64,000 nt of DNA from JALZKA01 sp963734015 (GCA_963734015.1 CAVTFG010000024.1:94490-158489); one strand, 5' to 3'. Positions 8,016 through 16,750 are shown, numbered from the stretch's first letter. Translations and numbers: made by a program. The notes: generated by a model from the sequence alone, not told the origin.

Positions 8016-9115
8016 GCGCGGCTTCCGAGGGCACCGCTCAGCGGCCTGCCGGCAGTGCGCTGAGCTGGGTGGGCGACGCTTTCCGGCGCCTCGCGGGGAG
8101 CACCTCGGGGCCGGTCTTCATCGTCCTGATCGTCGTCTTCATCGCCTGCGTGATCGCGGTCTCGATCGACTCGGACAGCAGCACGAGCGAGTTCCTGAGC
8201 GTCGACAACATCCGCGACATGCTCGTGCGCTCGGTCGCGCTGGGCATCGTGGCCGCGGGCCAAACGCTGGTGATCCTCGGCGCGTCCCTCGATCTCTCGG
8301 TCGGCTGGGTCGTGGGGCTCGGGTCGATTCTGGCCGCCGAGACGATGAACGGCCAGGACTCGCGGATCATCCTCGGCATCCTCGTCGTGCTGCTGTTCGG
8401 CGCCGGCGTCGGCATCGTCAACGGGCTCGTCATCACCAAGCTGCGCGTCAACGCGTTCATCGCGACCCTCGGCATGGCGCTGATCCTCCGGGGGTACGTC
8501 GAGGCCAACTACGCGGGGCCGGTCACAGGCGTGCCGGAGGGGTTCCAGAAGCTCGGATTCGAGAGCTGGGGCCCGATCCCGATCTCGGTCGTGCTGCTGC
8601 TCGCGGTGGTCGCAGGTGCCTGGTTCCTCCTGCGCTACAGCCGCTTCGGCAACCGCCTCTACGCCGTCGGCGGGGACGAGGACGTCGCGAAGCTCTCCGG
8701 CGTCCGCACCCACCGGGTGATCATCATGGCGCACGTGCTCTGCGCGGTCGCCGCCGCGATCACGGGCCTGTTCATCGCCAGCCGGCTCGGTGCCGGAAGC
8801 CCGACGATCGCGATCGAGGGCGGCTACGACCTCGAGTCGATCGCCGCGGTGGTGCTCGGCGGCACCTACCTGCTCGGTGGCCGCGGCGGGGTGCTGGGCA
8901 CGCTGGCCGGCGTCTTCATCCTGGCCCTCCTCGACAGCACCTTCAACCAGCTCGAGGTCGACGCGTTCCTCAAGGACGTCGCCCGCGGCGTGATCATCAT
9001 CGCCGCCGTGGCGGCCTACTCGGTGCGCTGGACCCGAAGGCGCCGTGAGGAGGCGCAGGCCGCAACCGGACAGACCCCCGGACCCGAGCCGGCGGTTGGC
9101 GGTGCGGCGCCATGA
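8012..9115 (+). CDS. Sugar ABC importer permease 1 (RbsC type)
   Basis: This is a CUT2 permease of 367 residues with about ten hydrophobic helices. The family segments GQTLVILGASLDLSVGWVVG, RVNAFIATLGMALILRG, RLYAVGGDEDVAKLSGV and VLGGTYLLGGRGGVLGTLAG are visible. It starts in an ATGA overlap with the ATPase gene. A low-complexity polar tail (about 340-367) follows the last helix. CUT2 systems normally have one permease as a homodimer. Two adjacent non-identical ones suggest a heterodimer. Confidence 0.92.
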   Translation: MSAASEGTAQRPAGSALSWVGDAFRRLAGSTSGPVFIVLIVVFIACVIAVSIDSDSSTSEFLSVDNIRDMLVRSVALGIVAAGQTLVILGASLDLSVGWVVGLGSILAAETMNGQDSRIILGILVVLLFGAGVGIVNGLVITKLRVNAFIATLGMALILRGYVEANYAGPVTGVPEGFQKLGFESWGPIPISVVLLLAVVAGAWFLLRYSRFGNRLYAVGGDEDVAKLSGVRTHRVIIMAHVLCAVAAAITGLFIASRLGAGSPTIAIEGGYDLESIAAVVLGGTYLLGGRGGVLGTLAGVFILALLDSTFNQLEVDAFLKDVARGVIIIAAVAAYSVRWTRRRREEAQAATGQTPGPEPAVGGAAP

Positions 9116-10131
9116 GCACCGGAGCGCCGGCACCGGCCCCGGAGCCACCCGCCGGCGCGGGCGAGCGTCCGGAGTGGCTCACCACCGCTTTGGCCGCCCT
9201 GCGGGCGATCCCGGTCGTCTGGATTCTCCTGATCATCGTCTTCGCCTGGATCGCGTGGGAGGACGAGAACTTCCTCACCCCGGAGGGCTTCCTCGCCTAC
9301 CTGAAGACGTCGGCGCCACTCGCGATCCTCGCCATCGGCGCGTACTTCGTGCTGGCGTCCGGCGAGTTCGACCTGTCGGTCGGGTCGCTGGTCACGGTGA
9401 TCGCCGTCGTGGCGGCCAAGCAGATCGACGGCGATCCGTCGAACACGGTTCCCACGATCATTCTCCTGTTCGCGATCGGGGCGGCGGTCGGCCTCTTCAA
9501 CGGGTTCGCGACCACGATCCTCAGGGTCCCGTCCTTCATCGTCACGCTCGCGATGCTCCTGATCCTGAACGGGGCGGTCTTCCTGTGGACCGGAGGAGCA
9601 CCGGTGGGGGACCTCGCCGACAACTTCCGCGCCATCGGCCGCGAGGGAATCGAGGGCTTCCCCGTCCTCGAGGAGCTTCCGTACTCGGCGATCGTGCTGA
9701 TCGCCTGCGCGGTGCTCGCCGTGATCGCCGCCCGAGGGAGCTTCGGACGCCGGATCCTCGCGGTCGGCGACAACGCCCGCGCGGCCGCGCTCTCGGGCGT
9801 GAACGTGAAGCGCGTGAAGACCGCCGCGTTCGTGATCTCGGCGACCTCGGGAGTGATCGCGGGCATCCTGCTCGCCGGCTTCGCCGGGGTCACCTCGCAG
9901 GTCGGAATCGGCCTGGAGTTCCAGGCGATCACGGCGGCCGTGCTGGGCGGAGTCGTGCTCGGCGGCGGCCGCGGCTCCGTGATGGGCGCCGTCGCCGGCG
10001 CCCTGGTCCTCGAAGCGCTTTTCAAGCTGCTCAACCTCTATGGCGTGGACCGCGCGTTCGAGCAGGCCTTCACGGGCATCGTGATCGTGGCCGCCGTGTC
10101 CGTAGCGGCATTCCGCGTCCGGAGGGGCTGA
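9112..10131 (+). CDS. Sugar ABC importer permease 2 (RbsC type)
   Basis: This second CUT2 permease (339 residues) shares the family signatures: LASGEFDLSVGSLVTVI, RVPSFIVTLAMLLILNG, RILAVGDNARAAALSGV and VLGGVVLGGGRGSVMG. A Pro/Ala-rich cytoplasmic N-terminus precedes the first helix at about 37-55. The gene overlaps permease 1 by 4 bp. It is clearly diverged from permease 1, so it is not a recent duplication. Confidence 0.92.
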   Translation: MSTGAPAPAPEPPAGAGERPEWLTTALAALRAIPVVWILLIIVFAWIAWEDENFLTPEGFLAYLKTSAPLAILAIGAYFVLASGEFDLSVGSLVTVIAVVAAKQIDGDPSNTVPTIILLFAIGAAVGLFNGFATTILRVPSFIVTLAMLLILNGAVFLWTGGAPVGDLADNFRAIGREGIEGFPVLEELPYSAIVLIACAVLAVIAARGSFGRRILAVGDNARAAALSGVNVKRVKTAAFVISATSGVIAGILLAGFAGVTSQVGIGLEFQAITAAVLGGVVLGGGRGSVMGAVAGALVLEALFKLLNLYGVDRAFEQAFTGIVIVAAVSVAAFRVRRG

Positions 10132-10196
10132 GGGATGGGTCTGGGGAAGAAGCCGGAAACCAATCACAAGGAAGTTCAATGAGGAGGAGGACCTAG

Positions 10197-11414
10197 ATGA
10201 GTAGGCCTAATCACTGGTTGCGGGCGGCGCTGATGCTGTTCGCGGCAGCGGTGCTCGCGTTCGGCCTCGCAGCGTGCGGGGACGACGACGATGACAGCGG
10301 AGATGACGGCGGCACCGAGCAGTCGTTCACTCCGGAACACAACCCGGATTTCTTCGACCAGGCGGCTATGGAAGAAGAGCTCGCGCAACGCGACGTCGAG
10401 CCCGAGGACTTCGGGGCCGGCGACAACCCCTGGGAGCAGGCGATCGAGCCGGAGCTCGTGGACACGGCTGAGTACAAGACCCCCGGGCCGTGGAGCATCT
10501 GCTTCTCGAACGCCGCGGTTGACAACCCCTGGCGGGTGGTCGGTTGGCAGACGATGCAGGCCCAGGTCGAGGCGCTCGGTGACGAGATCAGCGACTTCAC
10601 CGCCGTTGATGCCGAGGCGAGCGACGACAAGCAGATCTCGGACATCCAGTCGCTGACGCGCGGCGACAAGTGCGACGCGCTGATCGTCTCGCCGAACACC
10701 ACGGCGACGCTGACGCCGGCCGTCGAGCAGGCGTGCGACACGGGAATCCCGGTGATCGTGTTCGACCGCGGTGTCGACACCGATTGCCCGGTCTCGTTCA
10801 TCAAGCCGATCGGCGGCTACGCGTTCGGCGCGGACGCCGCTGAGTTCCTGGTCGACAACGTCGATTCAGGCGGCAAGATCCTCGCGTTGCGGATCCTGCC
10901 CGGCGTCGACGTCCTGGAGACGCGGTGGTCCGCGGCCCAGGAGGTGTTCGCCGACTCCGACCTGGAGATCGTCGGCAACGAGCAGACCGAGGGCGACGCT
11001 GCCAACACGAAGCAGATCGTCTCGGACTACATCGCCCGCGAGGGTGAGCTCGACGGCATCTGGATGGACGCCGGCGCGACCAGTGTCGCCGCTGCGGAGG
11101 CGTTCGAGGATGCCGGTCAGGAGATCCCGCCGATCACCGGTGAGGACCAGATGGACTTCCTGCGCAAGTGGCAGGAGGACGATCTCACCGCAATCGCGCC
11201 CGTCTACTCGAACTTCCAGTGGCGGACGCCGATCATCGCGGCAACCCGGATCCTCAACGGCGAGGAGGTCCCGAAGGAGTGGATCCTCCCGCAGGAGCCG
11301 GTGACCGACGAGGAGCTCGACGACCTCGTCGCGGCCAACGAGGGCCTGCCGGACCTGCACTACGCACGGTGCGGCTGCGAGGACCTGCCTGGTTACCCGG
11401 AGGATTGGGAGTAA
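10197..11414 (+). CDS. Sugar ABC importer substrate-binding lipoprotein
   Basis: This is a periplasmic-binding-protein type 1 (RbsB-like) receptor, 405 residues. A lipoprotein signal ends LAAC with the lipidated Cys27, followed at once by an Asp-rich linker. The binding fold begins near 95 (PWSICFSNAAVDNPW) and contains DALIVSPNTTATLTPAVEQA and GIPVIVFDRGVD, diagnostic of this family. A strong GAGGAGGAGG lies at 10179-10190. The gene sits 65 bp after permease 2. The C-terminal CGCEDLPGYPEDWE is unusual and contains a possible Cys pair. Abundant expression is expected relative to the membrane parts. Confidence 0.93.
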   Translation: MSRPNHWLRAALMLFAAAVLAFGLAACGDDDDDSGDDGGTEQSFTPEHNPDFFDQAAMEEELAQRDVEPEDFGAGDNPWEQAIEPELVDTAEYKTPGPWSICFSNAAVDNPWRVVGWQTMQAQVEALGDEISDFTAVDAEASDDKQISDIQSLTRGDKCDALIVSPNTTATLTPAVEQACDTGIPVIVFDRGVDTDCPVSFIKPIGGYAFGADAAEFLVDNVDSGGKILALRILPGVDVLETRWSAAQEVFADSDLEIVGNEQTEGDAANTKQIVSDYIAREGELDGIWMDAGATSVAAAEAFEDAGQEIPPITGEDQMDFLRKWQEDDLTAIAPVYSNFQWRTPIIAATRILNGEEVPKEWILPQEPVTDEELDDLVAANEGLPDLHYARCGCEDLPGYPEDWE

Positions 11415-11448
11415 CGAGGCAGAGAGTCAGTACCTCTCTCACCGGGAA

Positions 11449-11483
11449 GCGACCGGGCGTGGCGCCAGGCCACGCCCGGTCGC
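11449..11483 (+). terminator. Strong hairpin between binding-protein and epimerase genes
   Basis: A perfect 14-bp stem (11449-11462 with 11470-11483) encloses a 7-nt loop. No U-tract follows, so it may protect the 3' end of the binding-protein mRNA or act as a partial or Rho-assisted terminator. Such hairpins commonly raise binding-protein levels over neighbouring genes. Confidence 0.7.
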
Positions 11484-11502
11484 CACTCCCGGTTTCATCG
11501 AC

Positions 11503-12351
11503 TTGACCGCGATCGGCGCCAACATCTGGATCTGGGATTCGCCGATCACCGACCAGACGATCGGCGAGGTCGCCCCCCGCGTCAAGGAGCTCGGCTTCGA
11601 CCTGCTCGAGCTGCCGGTCGAGGACCCGGGCGAGTGGGACCCGGGCCGCACGGCCGACCTCCTCGCGGAGCTCGGCCTCGGGGCATCGGTCTGCTGCGTG
11701 ATGCCGCCCGGGAGGGACCTCGCGGTCCACGATGGCGAAGTGGTCGACGCGACGATCGAGTACCTGCGGCATTGCGTCGACGTCGCCGCCACGGTTGGCT
11801 CAGGCGTGGTCGCGGGCCCGATGTACGCGGCCGTTGGTCGCCTGTGGCGGCTTGCCGAAGACGAGCGGCCGGCCGTCCTGGCGCGCGTCGCCAACGGCCT
11901 ACGGCCGGTCGCGGAGACCGCCGCCGAGCGCGGCGTGAAGCTCGCGATCGAGCCGCTCAACCGCTACGAGACGAGCCTGATCAACACCGTTGCGCAGGGC
12001 ATGCAGCTGCTGGAGGCGGTCGACCACCCCGCCTGCGGCCTGCTCCTCGACAGCTTCCACATGAACATCGAGGAGAAGGACCCGGCGGCCGCGGCGCGGT
12101 CCGCGGGCGGCCGGATCGCCCACGTGCACGCCTGCGGGACCGACCGCGGCTCCCCCGGGGCCGACGCGTTCGACTGGCCGGCGTTCCTCGCCGCGCTCGG
12201 CGAGGCCGGCTACGACGGCCCGATGTGCATCGAGTCGTTCACCGCGGCGAACGAGGTGATCGCCACCGCCGCGTCCATCTGGCGGCCGCTGGCGCCCTCG
12301 CCCGACGCGCTGGCCGCGGACGGCCTCGCCTTCCTGCGCGCCGCCGTCTGA
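11503..12351 (+). CDS. Ketose 3-epimerase-like TIM barrel (D-tagatose/D-psicose 3-epimerase family)
   Basis: This 282-residue xylose-isomerase-like protein resembles the ketose 3-epimerase family. It opens IGANIWIWDSPITD and contains LLELPVEDPGEWD, MYAAVGRLW, LAIEPLNRYETSLINT, LLLDSFHMNIEEKD, HVHACGTDRGSPG and a late MCIESF. The Glu (AIEPLN), Asp/His (LDSFHMN), His (VHACG) and late Glu fit the four-ligand metal site of these epimerases. The best start is TTG at 11503; no good ribosome-binding site precedes it. It is the last gene before the LacI-controlled operon. Specificity cannot be read from the sequence. Confidence 0.85.
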   Translation: MTAIGANIWIWDSPITDQTIGEVAPRVKELGFDLLELPVEDPGEWDPGRTADLLAELGLGASVCCVMPPGRDLAVHDGEVVDATIEYLRHCVDVAATVGSGVVAGPMYAAVGRLWRLAEDERPAVLARVANGLRPVAETAAERGVKLAIEPLNRYETSLINTVAQGMQLLEAVDHPACGLLLDSFHMNIEEKDPAAAARSAGGRIAHVHACGTDRGSPGADAFDWPAFLAALGEAGYDGPMCIESFTAANEVIATAASIWRPLAPSPDALAADGLAFLRAAV

Positions 12352-12356
12352 CATCC

Positions 12357-12415
12357 TTGACACGCCGCGCGTCCCGTGGGTAAGGTGACGGCTTGTGGTA
12401 AACGTTTACCACAAG
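12357..12415 (+). promoter_or_regulatory. Promoter with a perfect LacI-type palindrome
   Basis: TTGACA (12357-12362) and TAAGGT (12381-12386) are separated by 18 bp. A perfect 24-bp palindrome covers 12392-12415 with core TGGTAAACGTTTACCA and a central CG, the hallmark of LacI-family operators. It spans the expected transcription start. A reading frame beginning at GTG 12395 would lie inside the operator, so translation probably begins further on. The adjacent LacI regulator (15574-16605) is the likely binder. Confidence 0.85.
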
Positions 12416-12430
12416 CCTGAGGCAAGTGCC

Positions 12431-13577
12431 GTGCGCGAGGTCGGAGTGATCCTGAACGGGGTCACCGGCCGGATGGGCATGAACCAGCATCTGCTGCGAT
12501 CGATCGTCGCGATCCGGGAGCAGGGCGGGATCGAGCTCGACTCCGGTGCGCGGATCTGGCCCGAGCCGGTCCTCGTCGGGCGGCGCCCGGAGCGGCTGCG
12601 CGAGCTCGCGGCGGCGAGCGGGGTCGAGACCTGGACGACCCACCTGGACGAGGTGCTCGCCGACCCCGCCTACGAGGTCTACTTCGACGCGCTCCTCACC
12701 AGCGCCCGGCCGGATGCCGTGCGCGCCGCGATCGCCGCCGGCAAGCACGTCTATTGCGAGAAGCCGATCGCGCCCGACCTGGAAACCGCGCTCGAGCTGC
12801 TGGGGCTCGCCCGGGAGGCGGGCGTCAAGCACGGCGTCGTGCAGGACAAGCTCTTCCTGCCGGGTCTGCTGAAGCTCGCGGACCTCGTCCGCGACGGGTT
12901 CTTCGGTCGCATCCTCTCGGTCCGCGGCGAGTTCGGCTACTGGGTGTTCCCCGGCCCCGAACCACCGGCGCAGCGCCCGAGCTGGAACTACCGGCGCGAG
13001 GATGGCGGCGGGGTGATCGTCGACATGTTCTGCCACTGGCGATACGTGCTCGACAACCTGTTCGGCCCCGTGCGGACGGTTACCGCGCTGGGCGCTACGC
13101 ACCTGCCGACCCGCTACGACGAGCAGGGCGATCCGTACGACGCCACGGCCGAGGACGCCGCCTACGCCCAGTTCGAGCTGGACGGCGGGGTCGTCGTACA
13201 GCTCAACTCCTCCTGGTGCACGCGCGTCGACCGCGACGAGCTCCTCGAACTGCACGTGGACGGCACCGATGGGAGCGCCGTGGCCGGCCTGCACGGGTGC
13301 CGGATCCAGGCCGTCGCGGAGACTCCGACCGCGGTCTGGAACCCGGATCTGCCAAACGCGATCCCGTTCCGGGAGTCGTGGAGCGAGGTGTCGGACTCCG
13401 GGCCGTACGACAACGGGTTCAAGGCACAGTGGGAGCTCTTCCTCCGCCACGTGGTCGCCGACGAACCGTTCCCAGTGGGGTTTCGCCGAGGGTGCCAAGG
13501 GAATCCAGCTCGCCGAGCTCGGCATCCGATCCTGGGAAGAGCGCCGGACGCTGGAAGTGACGGAGATCGAACCGTGA
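12431..13577 (+). CDS. Gfo/Idh/MocA-family oxidoreductase (one frameshift)
   Basis: This is the second sugar-type dehydrogenase, about 382 residues. NGVTGRMGMNQHLLRS forms the nucleotide-binding turn, and CEKPIAPDLE carries the catalytic lysine. The C-terminal domain has GGGVIVDMFCHWRYVLDN. Near 13470-13480 (a GGGG run) the frame shifts by one. The proper C-terminus EGAKGIQLAELGIRSWEE continues in the next frame and ends in a stop overlapping the GTG of the next gene, which supports a single spurious extra base. GTG 12431 is preferred as start because an upstream GTG at 12395 lies in the operator. It heads an operon with the DUF993 protein and an isomerase. Confidence 0.82.
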
Positions 13578-14761
13578 GCGTCGCCACCGGCACACCGGCT
13601 CAGCCTGCCCGGCGCCGACGGCTCTCTGACGTCCTGGTCGCCTGGGCCCGGCCCCGGAGCTGCCCGCTCCCGACCATCGGCCATCCGCGAACCCGTGCGT
13701 GCCTCGCCGCCGCACACGTGGTGGCCGACCCGTCGGCGCCCGGCGATCCCGTGGCTGCGCCGGCCGTCGACTGGGAGGCGACGATGGCCTACCGGCGCCA
13801 CCTCTGGTCTCACGGAGTTGGCGTCGCCGACGCGATGGACACCGCGCAGCGGGGCGGCGCGCTCGGCTGGCCTCTCGCCCGGGAGCTGATCCGGCAGAGC
13901 GCCGCCGAGAGTCGGGGCGACCGGCGGGCAGCTCGCATGCGGGGCTGCCACGGACCAGCTCGAGCCCGACGCGCCGGCGTCGCTGGACTCGATCCGCGAC
14001 GCTTACCTGGAACAGTGCGAGCTGATCGAGGCCGAGGGCGCGACGGTCGTCGTGATGGCGAGCCGGCACCTCGCCGCTGCTGCGAGCGGGGCGGCCGACT
14101 ATCGGGCCGTCTACGACGCCGTACTCGAGCGGTCGCGCGCCCCGTGATCCTGCATTGGCTCGGGGAGGTCTTCGACCCCGCGCTCGCGGGCTACTGGGGC
14201 TGCGCGGACCCGGTGGACTCCATCGACGTGGTCGCAGACCTGATCGCCGACCACCGCGGGCGCGTGGACGGGATCAAGGTGTCTCTGCTCGACGCCGGCC
14301 TGGAGGTGGCGCTGCGCCGGCGGCTGCCGGACGGCGTCCGCCTCTACACCGGCGACGACTTCAATTTCCCGGAGCTGATCCGGGGCGACGCCCACGGCGC
14401 GAGCGACGCCCTGCTCGGCGTGTTCGACGCGATCGCGCCCGTCGCGGCGGCGGCGCTGCGGGCGCTCGACGAGGGGGATCCGGAGCGCTTCGACCGCCTG
14501 CTGGCTCCGACGGTTCCCCTCGCGCGCCACATGTTCGCCCCGCCGACCGCGCACTACAAGGTCGGCGTGGTCATGCTCGCGTATCTGAACGGGCACCAGG
14601 ACCACTTCCGGATGCTGGGCGGCCTCGAGGGCGCCAGGTCGATCGCCCACCTGGCCGACGTCGTGCGGCTCGCCGACGCCGCCGGCGCGCTCGCCGATCC
14701 CGAGCGCGCGGCCCGCCGGTTCCGCCCCGTGCTGCAGCTCGCCGGGGTGGACCAGCCGTGA
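13574..14761 (+). CDS. DUF993 family protein (dihydrodipicolinate-synthase-like aldolase; two frameshifts)
   Basis: DUF993 proteins are annotated as DHDPS-like TIM barrels and are presumed to catalyse aldol or retro-aldol chemistry on a sugar-derived keto acid; the true reaction is not known to me. Conserved stretches are AAAHVVADP, YRRHLWSHGVGVADAMDTAQRG, HWLGEVFDPALAGYWG, DGIKVSLLD (likely Schiff-base lysine), GVRLYTGDDFNFPELI and YLNGHQDHFRMLGG. Between about 13915 (GGGG) and 14143 (CCCC) the coding sense moves to another frame (LACGAATDQLEPDAP, then VVVMASRHLAAAASG) and back. Two compensating homopolymer indels explain this. The gene overlaps both neighbours by 4 bp. Confidence 0.8.
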   Translation: MSVATGTPAQPARRRRLSDVLVAWARPRSCPLPTIGHPRTRACLAAAHVVADPSAPGDPVAAPAVDWEATMAYRRHLWSHGVGVADAMDTAQRGGALGWPLARELIRQSAAESRGDRRAARMRGCHGPARARRAGVAGLDPRRLPGTVRADRGRGRDGRRDGEPAPRRCCERGGRLSGRLRRRTRAVARPVILHWLGEVFDPALAGYWGCADPVDSIDVVADLIADHRGRVDGIKVSLLDAGLEVALRRRLPDGVRLYTGDDFNFPELIRGDAHGASDALLGVFDAIAPVAAAALRALDEGDPERFDRLLAPTVPLARHMFAPPTAHYKVGVVMLAYLNGHQDHFRMLGGLEGARSIAHLADVVRLADAAGALADPERAARRFRPVLQLAGVDQP

Positions 14762-15570
14762 ACGATCGCGGCCCGGAGCCGGAGCGGCTCAGCTTCAACC
14801 AGATGACCGCCGACCACCTGAGCCTCGGGGAGGTGGTGGAGGGGTGTGCGAGCGCGGGCATCCCCTGGGTGGGGCCCTGGCGCCACAAGCTGGAGCCGGG
14901 GTCCGCCGGGCTGATCCAGGCTGCTGGGCTACGGGTCTCGAGCCTCTGCCGGGGCGGTTTCTTTCCGGCCGCGAGCGAGGCCGACCGCCGCGAGCGCGAC
15001 GCCGACAACCACCGGGCGGTGGAGGAGGCCGCGGAGCTGGGCACCGAAGTCCTCGTGCTGGTTTGCGGCGGCGCCCGGGGTCCCGACCTGGAGGAGGCCC
15101 GCGCCGCGGTCCTGCGCGGCATCGAGCGGCTCGCGCCGCACGCGCACGATTGCGGTGTGGCGCTGGCGATCGAGCCGCTGCACCCGATGATGGTGGTCGA
15201 GCGCTCCGTGGTCGTCACGCTCGCTCAGGCCAACTCGATGGCCGAGCGGTTCGACCCTGACCGGGTCGGCGTGGTCGTCGACGCCTACCACGTCTGGTGG
15301 GACCCGGACGTCGAGCGCGAGATCGCGCGCGCGGGCGAGCGCATCCTCGGATTCCATGTCTCCGACTGGCTCGTGCCGACCACCGACCTCCTGGCCGGCC
15401 GGGGGATGATGGGCGACGGCGCGATCGACCTGCGGCGGCTACGCCGGGCGGTCGACGGCGCGGGCTACCGCGGCCCCATCGAGGTCGAGGTGATCAACCG
15501 GGAGCTCGCCCGGGAACCGGGCGCGGAGTTGATCCCCCGGGTCCGCGAGCGCTATCTGGCCTACGCCTAG
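14758..15570 (+). CDS. Sugar phosphate isomerase/epimerase (TIM barrel)
   Basis: This is the third xylose-isomerase-like protein in the cluster, 270 residues. It starts at the GTG overlapping the DUF993 stop and opens with LSFNQMTADHLSLGEVVEGC. Later motifs are GGARGPDLEEAR, LAIEPLHPMMVVERSVVVTL, VVVDAYHVWWDPD, GFHVSDW, GRGMMGDGAIDL and IEVEVINRE. The Glu, Asp/His, His and Glu positions match the metal site of the superfamily. It ends 3 bp before the convergent LacI gene. Dehydrogenase plus DUF993 plus isomerase forms a compact three-gene cassette. Confidence 0.85.
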   Translation: MNDRGPEPERLSFNQMTADHLSLGEVVEGCASAGIPWVGPWRHKLEPGSAGLIQAAGLRVSSLCRGGFFPAASEADRRERDADNHRAVEEAAELGTEVLVLVCGGARGPDLEEARAAVLRGIERLAPHAHDCGVALAIEPLHPMMVVERSVVVTLAQANSMAERFDPDRVGVVVDAYHVWWDPDVEREIARAGERILGFHVSDWLVPTTDLLAGRGMMGDGAIDLRRLRRAVDGAGYRGPIEVEVINRELAREPGAELIPRVRERYLAYA

Positions 15571-15573
15571 CGA

Positions 15574-16605
15574 CTATGCCTCGCGCCGCGCCGTGGTCGA
15601 GCGCGGGACCAGGCGGTGCGGGAGGACGGTCTCGCGGGGCTCGTCGTCGCGCTCGCCGACGATCACGCGCCGGGCGGCGATCGCGCCGAACTGGTACAGC
15701 GGGATGTTGACGGTGGTCAGGTCACTGAAGCGCGCCAGCCGCGTGTCCGTCATCCCGGCGACGGAAAGGTCCTCGGGGATCGCAACCCCCGCCTGCCGGA
15801 GCGCGGTCACCGCCCCGATCGCGGTCTCGTCGTTGGCGCCGATCAAGGCGTCCGGCAGTTGCGGGCCGGCCAGCATCCGCAGCGCGGCCGCGTGCCCCAG
15901 GTCGTAGCTGAAGTCACCCTCGTAGACCAGGTCGCACTCGAGGCTCGCACCTTCGATCGCCGCGCGGAAACCGGCCAGGCGCTGGTTCGAGGTGTGGAGG
16001 CCGTCGGGGCCGCCGATGAACGCGATCCGCCGGTGACCCAGCGAGATCAGGTAGTCCGTCAGGTCGTAGGCGGCGGCCCGGTTGTCGACGAGGACCCGCG
16101 GTCCCGCGACGTCGCGGGTCGCCAGGGACAGGACCTTCATCCCGCGGTCCCGTGCGCGATCGACGAGCGCGGCGAGGTCGGCGCCCCGCGCGTCGTCGGC
16201 GTAGCCGCTGCCGGCGAAGATCACGCCCTCGGCGTGGTAGTCGATCAGCAATCGCATCTGCTCCTGCTCCAGCTCGGTGCGCCGGTCGGCGTTGCAGACG
16301 ATCGTCAGGTACCCGGCCTTGGCGCCGACGTCCTCGATCCCGCGCGTGATCTCGGCGAAGTAGGGATCGACGATGTCGCCGACGATCACGCCGATGATCC
16401 GGCTGCGCTGCGTGACCAGGGCCCGGGCAAGGGCGCTCGGCGAGTACCCGAGCTCCTCCGCGGCCGCGAGCACCTTGTCGCGGGTGGCGTGGGCGACCGG
16501 ATGGTCGGAGCGGTTCAGCACCCGCGAGGCGGTGGCGATCGACACCCCGGCGCGCCGGGACACCCCGGCCAGCGATGCCTTCGGTGGTTTGCTCTTCTCG
16601 GTCAT
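15574..16605 (-). CDS. LacI-family transcriptional regulator
   Basis: An N-terminal LacI helix-turn-helix (ASLAGVSRRAGVSIATASRV, then LNRSDHPV) and hinge (YSPSALARALVTQRSRIIGV) are followed by a periplasmic-binding-protein-like effector domain ending at 343 residues. Effector-domain landmarks are GVIFAGSGYADD, LISLGHRRIAFIGGPDG, ALIGANDETAIGAVTALRQ and LSVAGMTDTRLARFSDLTTV. The start MTEKSK is preferred because the HTH follows directly; an upstream in-frame extension is low-complexity and Arg-rich. Operators near 12392, 16669 and 16737 suggest it controls the operon at 12431, itself and the aldehyde dehydrogenase. The inducer is unknown. Confidence 0.92.
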   Translation of the reverse strand: MTEKSKPPKASLAGVSRRAGVSIATASRVLNRSDHPVAHATRDKVLAAAEELGYSPSALARALVTQRSRIIGVIVGDIVDPYFAEITRGIEDVGAKAGYLTIVCNADRRTELEQEQMRLLIDYHAEGVIFAGSGYADDARGADLAALVDRARDRGMKVLSLATRDVAGPRVLVDNRAAAYDLTDYLISLGHRRIAFIGGPDGLHTSNQRLAGFRAAIEGASLECDLVYEGDFSYDLGHAAALRMLAGPQLPDALIGANDETAIGAVTALRQAGVAIPEDLSVAGMTDTRLARFSDLTTVNIPLYQFGAIAARRVIVGERDDEPRETVLPHRLVPRSTTARREA

Positions 16606-16668
16606 CGCGGTCGGCGCGGCGGCCCGCCGCTCCGCGCGCGGCGCAAGGGTACTACGGCTGGAGGCTTT

Positions 16669-16750
16669 CGGGAATCGTTTTCCACGGCGGTCCGAGGGGC
16701 TCCTTGACACCCTTTGAAAAGCTCCGATAGTGTGACGGAAAACGTTAACC
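16669..16750 (+). promoter_or_regulatory. Intergenic LacI operators and aldehyde dehydrogenase promoter
   Basis: TTGACA (16703-16708) and GATAGT (16725-16730) with a 16-bp spacer form a promoter for the gene at 16815. Directly after it, GGAAAACGTTAACC (16737-16750) matches 12 of 14 bases of the core of the perfect palindrome at 12392. A second imperfect dyad, GGAATCGTTTTCC, lies at about 16670-16682 on the lacI side. Both have the central CG of LacI-family sites, suggesting autoregulation plus control of the aldehyde dehydrogenase. Confidence 0.7.

Noticed and set aside
10181..10198. Mini-gene ATG-AGG-AGG-AGG-ACC-TAG before the sugar-binding protein
   Set aside because: It is the Shine-Dalgarno region of the receptor gene. 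A five-codon leader peptide cannot be supported from this alone.
13470..13480. Programmed ribosomal frameshifting as explanation for the split genes
   Set aside because: No slippery heptamer plus downstream structure is shared among the sites, and the affected families are not known to use recoding.
12395..14761. A single 788-residue dehydrogenase-DUF993 fusion protein
   Set aside because: The junction reads as nonsense (Arg/Ala-rich) while the proper dehydrogenase C-terminus and stop lie in the next frame, overlapping a GTG for DUF993. The fusion is a product of an indel.
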